Part shown: in pieces, positions 1 through 9,093 of the stretch
Layout: the number at the start of each line of letters is the position of its first letter
Position numbering within the stretch: position 1 is the first letter of the stretch
Assembly: GCF_011065935.2 (NCBI RefSeq)
Contig: NZ_JAAMNH020000001.1
Location: 703,001 to 767,000 of the forward strand
Source of the DNA: Clostridium estertheticum
GTDB lineage: Bacteria; Bacillota; Clostridia; Clostridiales; Clostridiaceae
DNA length: 64,000 nucleotides
Direction of reading: 5' to 3'
Translations under genes and position numbers: made by a program
The notes under the pieces: model-generated
What the model was told of the DNA's origin: nothing
What the model saw: only the letters and a program-made list of their open reading frames with translations
Databases searched by the model: none

Positions 1-34
1 GTAGTTTATTTGATACCCACTTTATTTTATTCAT
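1..34 (-). CDS. Start of an unidentified gene leaving the window
   Basis: Only the first 11 codons are visible, reading leftward from an ATG whose complement is at 32-34 (MNKIKWVSNKL). An AGGAGG ribosome binding site (complement at 42-47) lies 7 nt upstream, which is why I believe the start. The product cannot be identified from so few residues. It is divergent from the hydroxylase gene at 418. Confidence 0.6.
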   Translation of the reverse strand, partial: MNKIKWVSNKL

Positions 35-70
35 AGCAAGGCCTCCTAATTTATTAAGGTACGTTAAAGT

Positions 71-178
71 TTATTTTTTATATTTACATTTTTGTATAGT
101 TTCTATTTTTTCGTCTTTACTCATCAATGTAACTGGGGTACCTATTTCATTACAGATGCCTCTAATTAAATAATAAAG
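71..178 (-). pseudogene. Possible coding remnant upstream of the leftward gene
   Basis: An open frame of about 35 codons ends at a TAA (complement 71-73) and reads like protein (LYYLIRGICNEIGTPVTL, then MSKDEKIETIQKC). There is no start with a ribosome binding site apart from an internal ATG, and the DNA upstream is not coding. It could be the tail of a decayed regulator gene or chance. The rest of the 35-295 interval is AT-rich with no other gene that I can see. Confidence 0.2.
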
Positions 179-295
179 TGGAAAATTTAAAGAATTTTAT
201 AAATATTGTATAAATTCAGTATATCAACATTTATTTCTAAAATCAATGATATTTGCAAAATTTTTTTAAAAATACAAAAATATTTTGAAAAATAA

Positions 296-325
296 TTGAC
301 TATAGTCAGAAAATAATGATAAAAT
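296..325 (+). promoter_or_regulatory. Probable promoter of the selenium-type hydroxylase operon, with palindromic operator
   Basis: TTGACT at 296-301 and TAAAAT at 320-325 are separated by 18 nt and look like a sigma-A promoter. A perfect 12-bp palindrome, TGACTATAGTCA (297-308), overlaps the -35 box and is a good repressor or activator target. A second perfect palindrome, AATCAATTAATTGATT, lies in the leader at about 353-368. The binding protein is unknown; the PucR-like regulator at 10434 is one candidate. Confidence 0.5.
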
Positions 326-417
326 GAATTTAGAAAATATAAACAATAAGAATAATCAATTAATTGATTAAAGCTTTTATATCTTATTTTAAAAATACAT
401 AAAATGAGGTGGCAATA

Positions 418-2976
418 ATGTTTAAATTTGTTGTAAATGGTAATAGTGTTCAGGCCAAGGAAGATAAAAAATTAATTACTTTTTTAAGAGAAGATTTGAA
501 TTTAACTTCAGTTAAGAATGGTTGCTCTGAAGGTGCTTGTGGAACCTGTATGGTACTAGTTGACGGAATTGCAAAAAAAGCCTGCGTGTTAAAAACAAGT
601 AAACTTGTAGATAAAAATATTATAACCGTTGATGGTATCTCAGATAGAGAAAAAGATGTATATGGATATGCTTTTATGGAATCTGGAGCAGTACAATGTG
701 GCTTTTGTACTCCAGGAATGGTTATAAGTGCAAAAGGGTTGATTGATAAGGTAGACAATCCAACAGAACAAGAAATAAAAAATGCCTTGAAAAATAATAT
801 TTGTCGCTGCACTGGATATGTAAAAATAATACAGGCAGTGAAACTCGCTGCTAAAATTTTAAGAGAGAATACACAAGTACCTAAAGAGACTTGTAGTGCA
901 CTTGTTGGAGAGAATTTAAATAGAATTGATGCTGCATCTAAAGTTCTCGGCACAGCAGAATATGTAGATGATATGCGAATAGAGGGCATGATTTACGGTG
1001 GAGCAGTAAGAACTATATATCCACGTGCCCTAGTAAAGAGTATAGACATTAGTGAAGCTAAAAATTTGCAAGGTGTTTATTTAGCAATTACAGCGGATGA
1101 GCTTCCTGGAAGTCAAAAACTAGGACATATTGTAAAGGATTGGGATGTACTAATACCTCGTGGTAAGATAACTCACTGCATAGGAGATGCTATAGTTTTA
1201 ATTGCGGCCCAGACCCCAGAAATATTGGAAAAAGCTAAAGCATTAGTTAAAATTGATTATGAAGAATTAACCCCTATTACAAATCCTTACGAATCGTTAA
1301 AGGGAGATGCCCCAGAATTACATGCAAGTGGTAATGTACTTACAACTGAAAATCTGGTATTTGGTAATGCAGACAAATATATAAAGAGTTCAAAATATGT
1401 AGTAACTAATAAATATAGCACACCATTTACAGAACATGCTTTTTTAGAAACTGAAACAGCAGTTGCAAACCCCGATGGAAATGGTGGAATAATAATATAT
1501 TGCGCAGACCAAGGAATTTATCAAACAAGGAAGGAATGTGCAGAAGCACTAGGAATAGATCAAAGCAAAGTAAGAGTTATAAGTAAAATAGTTGGCGGTG
1601 GGTTTGGTGGAAAAGAAGATATGAGTGTTCAACACCATGCTGCCATTCTTGCTTATATATCAAACAAACGTGTAAAGGTTTCCCTAAGTCGAAAAGAAAG
1701 TATAATGGTACATCCAAAACGTCATGCAATGGAGATGGAGGTTACAACCGCTTGTGATGAAAACGGATATTTGACTGCTATGAAAGCTATTATAATTGCT
1801 GATACAGGAGCTTATGCTTCACTAGGCGGTCCTGTACTGCAAAGAGCTTGTACTCACGCAGCGGGTCCATATAATTATCATAATGTGGATATAGTTGGGA
1901 AAGCAGTATATACAAATAATCCACCAGCTGGTGCGTTTAGGGGATTTGGAGTGCCACAGAGTTGTTTTGCAACAGAGTGTAATTTAAATCAGCTTGCGCA
2001 AATGGTTAAAATAAGTCCCTTTGAGATAAGGTATAGAAATGCTATCAGACCAGGGCAAATACTTCCTAATGGTCAAATCGCAGATCCATCCACAGCGCTT
2101 GTGGAGACACTAGATGCAGTAAAAAAAATATGTGAAGAAAATCCTAAAGCAGGAATAGCTTGTGCTATGAAAAACAGTGGAATAGGGGTTGGACTTCCTG
2201 ATATTGGGCGTTGTAAATTGATTATAAAGGATAGCAAAGTATATATTCATACAAGTGCCGCTTGTATTGGACAAGGACTTGGGACTGTATTAACGCAGAT
2301 AGTTTGTGAAACGCTTAATATGCCAGGGAGTAGTGTTATACATGCAGCGCCAGATACTTTGACTTGCCCTGATTCAGGAAATACAACTGCGTCACGTCAA
2401 ACACTATTTACAGGTGAAGCAGCTAAAAGAGCAGCTGTGCAACTTCAGGATGCACTAAGCTATCAAACATTAGAAAATTTAGAGGGTGAAGAATTTTACG
2501 GAGAATTTAAAGGAATAACTGATAAGATGAATTCAATTAAGCAAAACCCTGTTAGTCATGTATCCTATGGATATGCAACCCAAGTTGTTATTTTGGATGA
2601 TGAGGGTAAACTTGAAAAAGTTATTGCAGTTCATGATGTTGGTACTGCTGTAAATCCGAAAAATATAGAGGGGCAAATTGAGGGTGGCGTTGTTATGAGT
2701 CTTGGATATGCACTAACAGAAGATTATCCGCTTATTGATAGTATGCCAACGGCAAAATTTGCAACACTAGGATTATTTAAAGCAACAGAGGTACCAAAAA
2801 TACAATCTATTATATTAGGTAGAGGAAATACTAAACTTGCATATGGTGCAAAAGGAATAGGTGAGATATGCTCAATACCTACTGCTCCTGCTGTAGCTGG
2901 TGCTTATTATAATTATGATGGAGAATTTAGGACGAAGCTTCCTCTTTGCAATACACCCTACAGTAAGAAAAAATAA
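418..2976 (+). CDS. Selenium-dependent xanthine dehydrogenase-type hydroxylase (fused 2Fe-2S and molybdopterin domains)
   Basis: This 852-aa cytoplasmic molybdenum hydroxylase probably oxidises xanthine or a related purine. Residues 1-150 are a two-cluster 2Fe-2S domain: plant-ferredoxin-type cysteines 36, 41, 44 and 56, then C94/C97 and C129/C131. The rest is the molybdopterin domain, with GGGFGGK near residue 392, a FRGFG loop, and the catalytic Glu in GAKGIGE near residue 817. Fusion of FeS and Mo domains without an FAD domain is typical of the selenium-dependent xanthine dehydrogenase family, and the next genes are its accessory set. FAD is probably supplied by the subunit at 24994. I prefer ATG 418 over GTG 409 because GAGGTGG (406-412) sits 5 nt before it. 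The selenium in this family is a labile ligand, not selenocysteine. The substrate is inferred from the family. Confidence 0.85.
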   Translation: MFKFVVNGNSVQAKEDKKLITFLREDLNLTSVKNGCSEGACGTCMVLVDGIAKKACVLKTSKLVDKNIITVDGISDREKDVYGYAFMESGAVQCGFCTPGMVISAKGLIDKVDNPTEQEIKNALKNNICRCTGYVKIIQAVKLAAKILRENTQVPKETCSALVGENLNRIDAASKVLGTAEYVDDMRIEGMIYGGAVRTIYPRALVKSIDISEAKNLQGVYLAITADELPGSQKLGHIVKDWDVLIPRGKITHCIGDAIVLIAAQTPEILEKAKALVKIDYEELTPITNPYESLKGDAPELHASGNVLTTENLVFGNADKYIKSSKYVVTNKYSTPFTEHAFLETETAVANPDGNGGIIIYCADQGIYQTRKECAEALGIDQSKVRVISKIVGGGFGGKEDMSVQHHAAILAYISNKRVKVSLSRKESIMVHPKRHAMEMEVTTACDENGYLTAMKAIIIADTGAYASLGGPVLQRACTHAAGPYNYHNVDIVGKAVYTNNPPAGAFRGFGVPQSCFATECNLNQLAQMVKISPFEIRYRNAIRPGQILPNGQIADPSTALVETLDAVKKICEENPKAGIACAMKNSGIGVGLPDIGRCKLIIKDSKVYIHTSAACIGQGLGTVLTQIVCETLNMPGSSVIHAAPDTLTCPDSGNTTASRQTLFTGEAAKRAAVQLQDALSYQTLENLEGEEFYGEFKGITDKMNSIKQNPVSHVSYGYATQVVILDDEGKLEKVIAVHDVGTAVNPKNIEGQIEGGVVMSLGYALTEDYPLIDSMPTAKFATLGLFKATEVPKIQSIILGRGNTKLAYGAKGIGEICSIPTAPAVAGAYYNYDGEFRTKLPLCNTPYSKKK

Positions 2977-3016
2977 ATTATTTTAGATTATAAAAGGTTT
3001 TAAACGAATACTAGAG

Positions 3017-3058
3017 AAATATACAAAATGGGTCTTGATGGACTTATTTTGTATATTT
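3017..3058 (+). terminator. AT-rich hairpin after the hydroxylase gene
   Basis: Perfect 13-bp arms (3017-3029 and 3046-3058) enclose a 16-nt loop that can pair further (GTC/GAC). No T-run follows, so this may be a partial terminator or an mRNA-stabilising hairpin between the enzyme gene and yqeC rather than a full stop. Confidence 0.45.
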
Positions 3059-3086
3059 AAGTACTTTAAATTAAGTAGGTGCTATT

Positions 3087-3821
3087 ATGAAGGTGAATAA
3101 TTATATGGAATTAAAGAAAAAAGAAATTATATCTTTTGTAGGCGCAGGTGGAAAAACTACAATGATGTTTAAACTTGCAGAAGAACTAAGGCTGAATAAT
3201 AAGGTGTTAGTAACTACAACTACTAAGATATTTATTCCATTAGATAATAAGTATGATTTTATCTGCACTGATAGTGAAAGTTTGCCTAGGTATATGGCCA
3301 TGCAGGAAAACGGAATTTATGTATTAGGGTTAGGTGTAAACAAGGATAAGAAAATATTAGGACTAAGCAAAAGCGAGCTAGATAAGCTTGCACCACATTT
3401 TGACTATACATTAATAGAAGCAGATGGAGCAAAGGAAAAACAGCTAAAAGCATGGAATGAATTTGAGCCAGTTATATACGAAAAAACTACAAAAACTATA
3501 GGAATTATGGATATACAATCATTAGGGATAATAATTAATGAGGATAATATTCATAGAAGTGAGATATTCTGTGAATTAACAGGGACCCATGAGGGAGATA
3601 CTGTTAAACTTGAACACCTATCTAAGTTAATATTACATCCGCGAGGGTTGTTTAAGTCAGCCATAGGGGATAAAATATTATATATCAATAAAGTAGAAGG
3701 ACCCAATGATTTAATATTAGCTAAGTCCTTGGTTAAGCAAGTAAATTTAGTGAATAAGCAGTTATTAAATAGTGTAATCATTGGAAGTTTAAAAACTGAC
3801 GTATATTACAGTAAAGTATGA
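3087..3821 (+). CDS. yqeC: YqeC, putative selenium-dependent hydroxylase accessory protein
   Basis: This 244-aa protein carries an N-terminal P-loop-like motif, GAGGKTT (about residues 19-25), and the conserved KTIGIMDIQSLG region. It resembles YqeC, a family of unknown biochemical role that travels with selenium-dependent molybdenum hydroxylases and is thought to help build their cofactor. It sits between the hydroxylase and mocA/yqeB, which supports the call. The ATG follows a weak AGGTG site. The 3' end touches a large palindromic repeat (3812-4060) that separates it from mocA. Confidence 0.8.
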   Translation: MKVNNYMELKKKEIISFVGAGGKTTMMFKLAEELRLNNKVLVTTTTKIFIPLDNKYDFICTDSESLPRYMAMQENGIYVLGLGVNKDKKILGLSKSELDKLAPHFDYTLIEADGAKEKQLKAWNEFEPVIYEKTTKTIGIMDIQSLGIIINEDNIHRSEIFCELTGTHEGDTVKLEHLSKLILHPRGLFKSAIGDKILYINKVEGPNDLILAKSLVKQVNLVNKQLLNSVIIGSLKTDVYYSKV

Positions 3822-4060
3822 AATTTCTCCTGCGTGCCTTGCAAACGAACTCCAAATAAGAAATTTAATTAAGAATTCTAATCTTTTGCAAATCTAAAAT
3901 TCTCTAACACTCACATTCGGCGTCCTGCCTCAGGTTCGCTAGCCTGCCGTCCTGGCAGGCTCACGAGAATTTTATATTTACAAAAGAAGAATTTCTAAAT
4001 CAAATTTCAATAGTTTGTCGTTTCGTATTGCAAGTCACTCCGGATAAATTCCATACTACT
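3812..4060. repeat. Large imperfect palindrome with GC-rich core (MITE-like element)
   Basis: Roughly 90-nt arms running inward from about 3812 and 4060 match each other in inverse orientation (for example AAAATTCTC near both inner ends, and AGTATGAAATTT against AGTATGGAATTT at the outer ends) with scattered mismatches. The centre (about 3917-3963) is far more GC-rich than its surroundings and holds a perfect 7-bp hairpin, GCCTGCC/GGCAGGC (3942-3960). It has no ORF, and it fills most of the 384-nt gap between yqeC and mocA. It looks like a non-autonomous palindromic element, though no second copy is present in this window. Confidence 0.6.
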
Positions 4061-4217
4061 TCAGTACTCGTTATAGTATGTTTACGGTAAATTTTCATTG
4101 CATAAATTATGGTTCTATAAAACTTATTTTGCATTTAAAATGCGGGTACAGAGTAGTCTGTAAAAAAGAAGAAATTTAGTGAATTAAATGTAGTTAAGAG
4201 CGAAAGTGGGTGATATA

Positions 4218-4814
4218 ATGAGCATAAGCGCGATAATATTAGCAGCAGGGTACTCAAGGAGAATGGGTAAGAATAAGCTTCTTTTAAAATATAGGGGAGA
4301 ATCTCTGATAGAGAACACTATAGAAACTATTGAAAAGTGTGGGTTTTCAGAGATTATTCTTGTAGGCAGAGACGAAAAAATATTAGAAATCGGGAATAGG
4401 CATGGGTTAGTGGTTATTGAGAATAAAAAGGCAGTTAAGGGAATAAGTGAATCTATTAAATTGGGTGTAAGGAATGCTTCAAAAACAGATGGATATATGT
4501 TTTTCACTGCAGATCAACCTTTTTTAGATGTAGATACAGTAAAAAGCTTAACCCGTGAGTTTACAGAAGATTCGACTTATATAATAGTTCCTCGATGTAA
4601 TGGAAGGCGAGGGAATCCTGTAATATTTCCTTACAGCTTTAAGGAAGACTTTTTAAAGTTACAGGGAGATGTTGGCGGAAAAACAATAATAAATAAAAAT
4701 TTATATGGGGTTAAATTTATAGAAATATGTGATAGTTGGGCATTATTTGATGTTGATACTAATGAAAATTATGAGTATATTCTAAAACTAGAGGAGAATA
4801 ATGAATATGTTTAA
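4218..4814 (+). CDS. mocA: Molybdenum cofactor cytidylyltransferase-like protein (MocA family)
   Basis: This 198-aa nucleotidyltransferase has the GT-A signature at its N-terminus (LAAGYSRRMGKNKLLL, about residues 8-23) and the FTADQPFL metal-binding loop. The family transfers CMP (or GMP) to molybdopterin to give the dinucleotide cofactor needed by xanthine dehydrogenase-type hydroxylases. I chose ATG 4218 over GTG 4206 because GGGTGA lies just upstream. Its last 14 nt overlap yqeB, indicating translational coupling. Confidence 0.82.
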   Translation: MSISAIILAAGYSRRMGKNKLLLKYRGESLIENTIETIEKCGFSEIILVGRDEKILEIGNRHGLVVIENKKAVKGISESIKLGVRNASKTDGYMFFTADQPFLDVDTVKSLTREFTEDSTYIIVPRCNGRRGNPVIFPYSFKEDFLKLQGDVGGKTIINKNLYGVKFIEICDSWALFDVDTNENYEYILKLEENNEYV

Positions 4815-5616
4815 TGATATTGTCATTATACGTGGTGGAGGAGATTTAGCATCTGGTACAATTCAAAAGTTGCATAGAAGTGGGTTTAGGGTCTTAGTTT
4901 TAGAAGTAGCAAAACCTACTTCTATAAGGCGAAATGTTTCTTTTAGTGAAGCGATATATCAAGGACTAGTAGAAATAGAAGGAATTACAGCGGTGCATGT
5001 ATGCTCTTTAAGTGAAATAGAAAATGCCTGGACTAGGAAAAAAGTTCCAGTTGTTATAGATGAACAAGGTAAATATATTAAAATAATAAAACCTAAAATT
5101 GTAGTAGATGCTATTATTGCTAAGAAAAATATGGGAACAACAAGGGATATGGCAGATATAACTATTGCTCTTGGACCTGGATTTACAGCAGGTATTGATG
5201 TAGATGTGGTGATTGAGACTGCTAGAGGGCATGATCTTGGTAGATTGATTTTTCACGGAGAAGCGGAGAAAAATACTGGGATTCCAGGTACCATTATGGG
5301 TTATTCTAAAGAAAGAGTTATACATTCCCCCTGCAGTGGAGTAATGAAGAATGTTGCGGGTATTGGTTCTGTGGTCCAAGTGGATGAAATTATTGCTTAT
5401 ATAGGAGAAACCGAAATAAAAGCAACAATGGCAGGATTATTAAGAGGAATATTACGCAATGGAAGTATTGTACCTTATGGGTTTAAAATTGCAGATATTG
5501 ATCCAAGGCTGCCTGAAAAAATAAATTGTTATACCATTTCTGATAAAGCAAGAAACATAGCAGGTGGAGTATTGGAAGCGGTACTGTATTTAATGACTCA
5601 AACTATGGAGGGTTAA
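4801..5616 (+). CDS. yqeB: YqeB, selenium-dependent molybdenum hydroxylase system protein
   Basis: This 271-aa protein opens with a Rossmann-like IIRGGGDLASG motif and contains a repeated beta-rich C-terminal half. It matches the YqeB family, found with selenium-dependent hydroxylases and selD, whose exact reaction is unknown. GAGGAG at 4791-4796 precedes the ATG, and the gene overlaps mocA by 14 nt. Only 4 nt separate it from the next gene, so mocA-yqeB-xdhC are surely one transcript. Confidence 0.83.
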   Translation: MNMFNDIVIIRGGGDLASGTIQKLHRSGFRVLVLEVAKPTSIRRNVSFSEAIYQGLVEIEGITAVHVCSLSEIENAWTRKKVPVVIDEQGKYIKIIKPKIVVDAIIAKKNMGTTRDMADITIALGPGFTAGIDVDVVIETARGHDLGRLIFHGEAEKNTGIPGTIMGYSKERVIHSPCSGVMKNVAGIGSVVQVDEIIAYIGETEIKATMAGLLRGILRNGSIVPYGFKIADIDPRLPEKINCYTISDKARNIAGGVLEAVLYLMTQTMEG

Positions 5617-5620
5617 TAAT

Positions 5621-6430
5621 ATGGAAGAGAGAATTTTAAAAGAGGTTTATGAGAGCTTAGCAAGTGGACACAAGGCGGCTTTAGTGACCATTACGGATAT
5701 AAAGGGCTCTACCCCAAGGAAAAAAGGTTCTCTTATGGCAGTATGGGAAGATGGAACAATTGAGGGAAGTGTTGGTGGAGGTAATATTGAGTATGCGGTG
5801 ATAGAAAAAGCTATAGAATGTATTAAGGAAGAAACTGATAGAGAATTTGAATTCCAGTTGAACGATGAAGGTGATTTGCATATGCAGTGCGGAGGCAAAG
5901 CTATTTTATATGTAAAGATATTTAAACCTAGATCAAAGCTGCTTATAATAGGTGCTGGGCATATAGGAGTAGAGCTTTTTAAGCTGGCAAAGCTATTAGA
6001 TTTTTATACTGTAATATTTGATGATCGGGAAGAATTTGCAAATGAAAAGCGATTTGCCTGCGCCGATGAAATAATTGTAGGAGATATTGGGGAAAAGGTT
6101 TCAAGTTATCCTATTAACAAAAATACCTATATTATCATTGTAACAAGAGGTCATAAATGTGATGCGGATGCGCTTAAGGTTACTGCAGAATCTGAAGCTG
6201 CTTATATTGGAATGATCGGAAGTAAGAAAAAAACAGAATTTGTTATGAATAATCTAATTAGTGAAGGAATTGGAAAAGAAGCATTAAAAAAGGTATATGC
6301 ACCAATAGGAATTAATATCTCTTCAGAAGAGCCAAATGAAATTGCCCTTGGGATTATGAGTGAAATATTATTGGTTAAAAATAGTGGTTCGCTGCAACAT
6401 TTAAAGGACATAAAAAAGGTGGATTTTTAG
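5621..6430 (+). CDS. xdhC: XdhC/CoxI family molybdenum hydroxylase maturation factor
   Basis: The 269-aa sequence has the XdhC N-terminal domain (KGSTPRKKGSLMAV, then GSVGGGNIE), a QCGG motif, and a C-terminal Rossmann domain with GAGHIG near residue 110. The C-terminal region has TRGHKCDADAL and GMIGSKKK. XdhC proteins bind the molybdenum cofactor, help add the terminal sulfur (or here perhaps selenium) ligand, and insert the cofactor into the apoenzyme. The gene starts 4 nt after yqeB. Assignment to the family is firm; the selenium role is inferred from context. Confidence 0.83.
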   Translation: MEERILKEVYESLASGHKAALVTITDIKGSTPRKKGSLMAVWEDGTIEGSVGGGNIEYAVIEKAIECIKEETDREFEFQLNDEGDLHMQCGGKAILYVKIFKPRSKLLIIGAGHIGVELFKLAKLLDFYTVIFDDREEFANEKRFACADEIIVGDIGEKVSSYPINKNTYIIIVTRGHKCDADALKVTAESEAAYIGMIGSKKKTEFVMNNLISEGIGKEALKKVYAPIGINISSEEPNEIALGIMSEILLVKNSGSLQHLKDIKKVDF

Positions 6431-6459
6431 ATATACTATAATAATTAGAGGTGACTGAT

Positions 6460-7482
6460 ATGAAAAAAATACCAGTGAGTGAGGCAGTTGGATCGGTTTT
6501 ATGTCATGATATTACACAAATTATTCCAGGAGTAATAAAGGATGTAGCATTTAAAAAAGGACATATAATTAAAGAGGAAGATATACCAGTATTACTTTCC
6601 ATAGGCAAAGAAAATCTATTTGTTTGGGAGAAAAAAGAAGGATTTCTTCATGAAAATGATGCGGCAGAACGTTTGAGAGCCCTTACAGCAGGAGCTGGAC
6701 TTACCTTTAGTGAAGTAAAAGAGGGAAAAATTAATTTTATAGCAGATTACCCAGGACTGCTTGTAATTAATACAAACCTATTATACCAGCTTAACTCATT
6801 AGGGGAGATAATTTTAGTTACATTGCATAATAACTACCCTGTAAAAAAGGGACAAAAGGTTGCAGGCACAAGAGTTATTCCTCTTGTAATTGAGGAGGCT
6901 AAAATAAAAAGAGCAGAGACTTTAATAGGTGATGAGAAAATTGTAAGTATATTACCCTTTACGCCAATGAAAGTTGGAATTGTTACTACAGGCAGTGAAG
7001 TGTATCACGGTAGAATAGTGGATGCTTTTGGCCCAGTAATAAGAAGAAAAGTTGAGGAATACGGTTGCGAAGTAATTGGACAATCTATACTTGCAGATGA
7101 TGAGAATAAGATAAAGGAAGCAATTGAAGCATGGATAGAAAAGGGCGCTGACATGGTAATTTGTACAGGTGGTATGTCAGTAGATCCTGATGATGTTACT
7201 CCATCAGCAATTTTAAAAACAGGAGCAGAGCTTATAACTTATGGTGCACCAGTGCTTCCAGGAGCAATGTTTTTATTAGCTTATTGTGGGGATATTCCAA
7301 TACTTGGACTTCCAGGATGCGTAATGTATAGTAGAACAACTATCTTTGATTTGGTTTTGCCAAGAATACTTGCAAGGGAAAGATTGTGCTTTGCTGATTT
7401 TGCTGCTTATGGACATGGCGGACTTTGCAATGAATGTGAGGAGTGCAAATATCCTGATTGTGCCTTTGGAAAAGGAGTTTAA
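6460..7482 (+). CDS. Molybdopterin-binding protein (MoeA/MogA-like)
   Basis: This 340-aa protein contains a MoaB/Mog-type molybdopterin-binding domain in its second half (GIVTTGSEVYHGRI, then CTGGMSVDPDDVTPSAI and LPGCVMY), preceded by a MoeA-like region. It ends in a Cys-rich tail (CNECEECKYPDC) that might bind metal. The family handles adenylated molybdopterin or molybdate insertion. ATG 6460 is preferred over GTG 6451 because AGAGGTGA overlaps the latter. It is the last gene before a terminator. Confidence 0.75.
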   Translation: MKKIPVSEAVGSVLCHDITQIIPGVIKDVAFKKGHIIKEEDIPVLLSIGKENLFVWEKKEGFLHENDAAERLRALTAGAGLTFSEVKEGKINFIADYPGLLVINTNLLYQLNSLGEIILVTLHNNYPVKKGQKVAGTRVIPLVIEEAKIKRAETLIGDEKIVSILPFTPMKVGIVTTGSEVYHGRIVDAFGPVIRRKVEEYGCEVIGQSILADDENKIKEAIEAWIEKGADMVICTGGMSVDPDDVTPSAILKTGAELITYGAPVLPGAMFLLAYCGDIPILGLPGCVMYSRTTIFDLVLPRILARERLCFADFAAYGHGGLCNECEECKYPDCAFGKGV

Positions 7483-7547
7483 ATAAGTAAGGATTTAATA
7501 ATATTAAATAGCAGGTAAAGCCTGGAAGTGCTTAAAAAAGGTGCTTA

Positions 7548-7594
7548 ACAAAGCACTGCCATCCATTTTGGAGGGCTATGCTTTGTTTTTATTT
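7548..7594 (+). terminator. Rho-independent terminator (possible attenuator)
   Basis: ACAAAGCA (7548-7555) pairs with TGCTTTGT (7579-7586), with an inner GCC/GGC stem, followed by a T-rich run. An alternative stem, AGTGCTT (7527-7533) with AAGCACT (7551-7557), would compete with the left arm. This could let the site act as an attenuator for the lyase gene 156 nt downstream. Confidence 0.7.
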
Positions 7595-7749
7595 TCACGG
7601 TTATGTAATTTTTTTATCTGTTTGTAAATATGATATTGGTAATAGAAAAAATTAAATATAAATGTTATAACAACAAAAGGCATAATAATTATTGGAAATA
7701 ATTGGACTTGAGATTAAAAATTTCAATACAAAAGGAATAGGTGATATTT

Positions 7750-9000
7750 ATGAATTTATTACATGAAAATAAAATACAAGCTATTTTTTCTAAAAATATG
7801 CATAGAGATAAAAAAGCCAATTATCCAGCATTTTTATGTGAGGATGAGTTACAAAAGGTAAGATCCTTCCATGAAACCATTAAAGATTATAACATAACTC
7901 CATTAGTGGATCTTAAGTGTTTAGCCACTGAGCTTGGCGTAAGGAATATATTTGTTAAGGACGAATCTAAAAGAATAGACCAAAACTCCTTTAAGATGCT
8001 AGGTGCATCCTACGCCATTGGTAAGTTTTTATGCCAAAAACTAGGTGTAGATATAGAAGATACAAGTTTTGAAGATTTGAAGTCTAGTGTGGTACGTAAA
8101 AGGATTGGAGAAATTACTTTTGTTACCTGTTCAGATGGTAACCATGGCAGAGGAGTGGCTTGGACTGCGAAGCAATTAGGTCAAAGGGCAGTAATATATT
8201 TGCCAAAGGGTACAGCAATAAGACGTGTACAAGCTATTAAAGACTTAGGTGCAGAGGCAGAAGTAACTGATTTAAACTATGATGATACCGTTAGATATGC
8301 TTTGCAAAAGGCTAAGGATAATGGTTGGCAAATGGTGCAAGATACATCTTGGGAGGGCTACACTGAAATACCTATGTGGATTATGCAGGGTTATTCTGAT
8401 ATGGGATATGAGGCTTTTTCGCAACTTAATGATTTAGGAGTTTCTAGGCCCACTCATGTTTTTCTCCAAGCAGGGGTAGGAGCTATGGCAGGAGGGGTAC
8501 TGGGAGCATATGTGAATTTATATAAGGATAATCATCCAATAGTAACAATTATGGAACCAACTAATGCAGCATGTATGTTTAAGTCAGCATCCATTAATGA
8601 TGGAAGTCCACATAAGGTAGAAGGAACACTTCACTCTATTATGGCAGGACTAGCTTGTGGAGAACCTATTCCTATGGGGTGGGAGATAATAAGAGATTTT
8701 GCATATTGCTATTGTACATGCCCTGATTATGTAACTGCAAGAGGAATGAGAGTTCTAGCAAATCCACTAGGGCAGGATGAAAAAATTGTTTCAGGAGAAT
8801 CAGGAGCTGTTGGCATAGGCTTATTATCCATTCTTATGCAAAAAAAACACGTAGAGTCCATAAAAAAACAGCTTAAATTAGATAAAAATTCTATTGTACT
8901 TTTATTTAGTACTGAAGGAGATACAGATCCCATAAATTATAGAGATATACTTTGGGATGGTATGTATGAACTGCCATGCTTTGATTGTGAGACCCATTAA
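7750..9000 (+). CDS. dpaL: Diaminopropionate ammonia-lyase (PLP enzyme)
   Basis: This 416-aa fold-type II PLP enzyme matches the YgeX/DpaL family, which splits 2,3-diaminopropionate to pyruvate and two ammonia. The Schiff-base lysine is K82 in NSFKMLGASYA; CSDGNHGRG and the glycine loop GVGAMAGGV are also typical. Length is as expected. It sits between the hydroxylase accessory genes and a hydantoinase, as in the E. coli ygeX-ygeZ-yqeB region, so it belongs to a nitrogen-scavenging island. I chose ATG 7750 over GTG 7741 because AGGTGA precedes it. Confidence 0.88.
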   Translation: MNLLHENKIQAIFSKNMHRDKKANYPAFLCEDELQKVRSFHETIKDYNITPLVDLKCLATELGVRNIFVKDESKRIDQNSFKMLGASYAIGKFLCQKLGVDIEDTSFEDLKSSVVRKRIGEITFVTCSDGNHGRGVAWTAKQLGQRAVIYLPKGTAIRRVQAIKDLGAEAEVTDLNYDDTVRYALQKAKDNGWQMVQDTSWEGYTEIPMWIMQGYSDMGYEAFSQLNDLGVSRPTHVFLQAGVGAMAGGVLGAYVNLYKDNHPIVTIMEPTNAACMFKSASINDGSPHKVEGTLHSIMAGLACGEPIPMGWEIIRDFAYCYCTCPDYVTARGMRVLANPLGQDEKIVSGESGAVGIGLLSILMQKKHVESIKKQLKLDKNSIVLLFSTEGDTDPINYRDILWDGMYELPCFDCETH

Positions 9001-9093
9001 AATAAACAGATGAGAGACAACTATTTCCATCTATTCAAAAGGATTTTTTATGTATATGCATTTGCTTTATAAACAGAGGGGAAGGTGTAGTGG

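Noticed and set aside
450..989. 179-codon minus-strand frame inside the hydroxylase gene
   Set aside because: Shadow of a strongly recognised gene on the other strand, with no family resemblance.
418..2976. Selenocysteine in the selenium-type hydroxylase
   Set aside because: There is no in-frame TGA, and this enzyme family uses a non-selenocysteine, labile selenium ligand.
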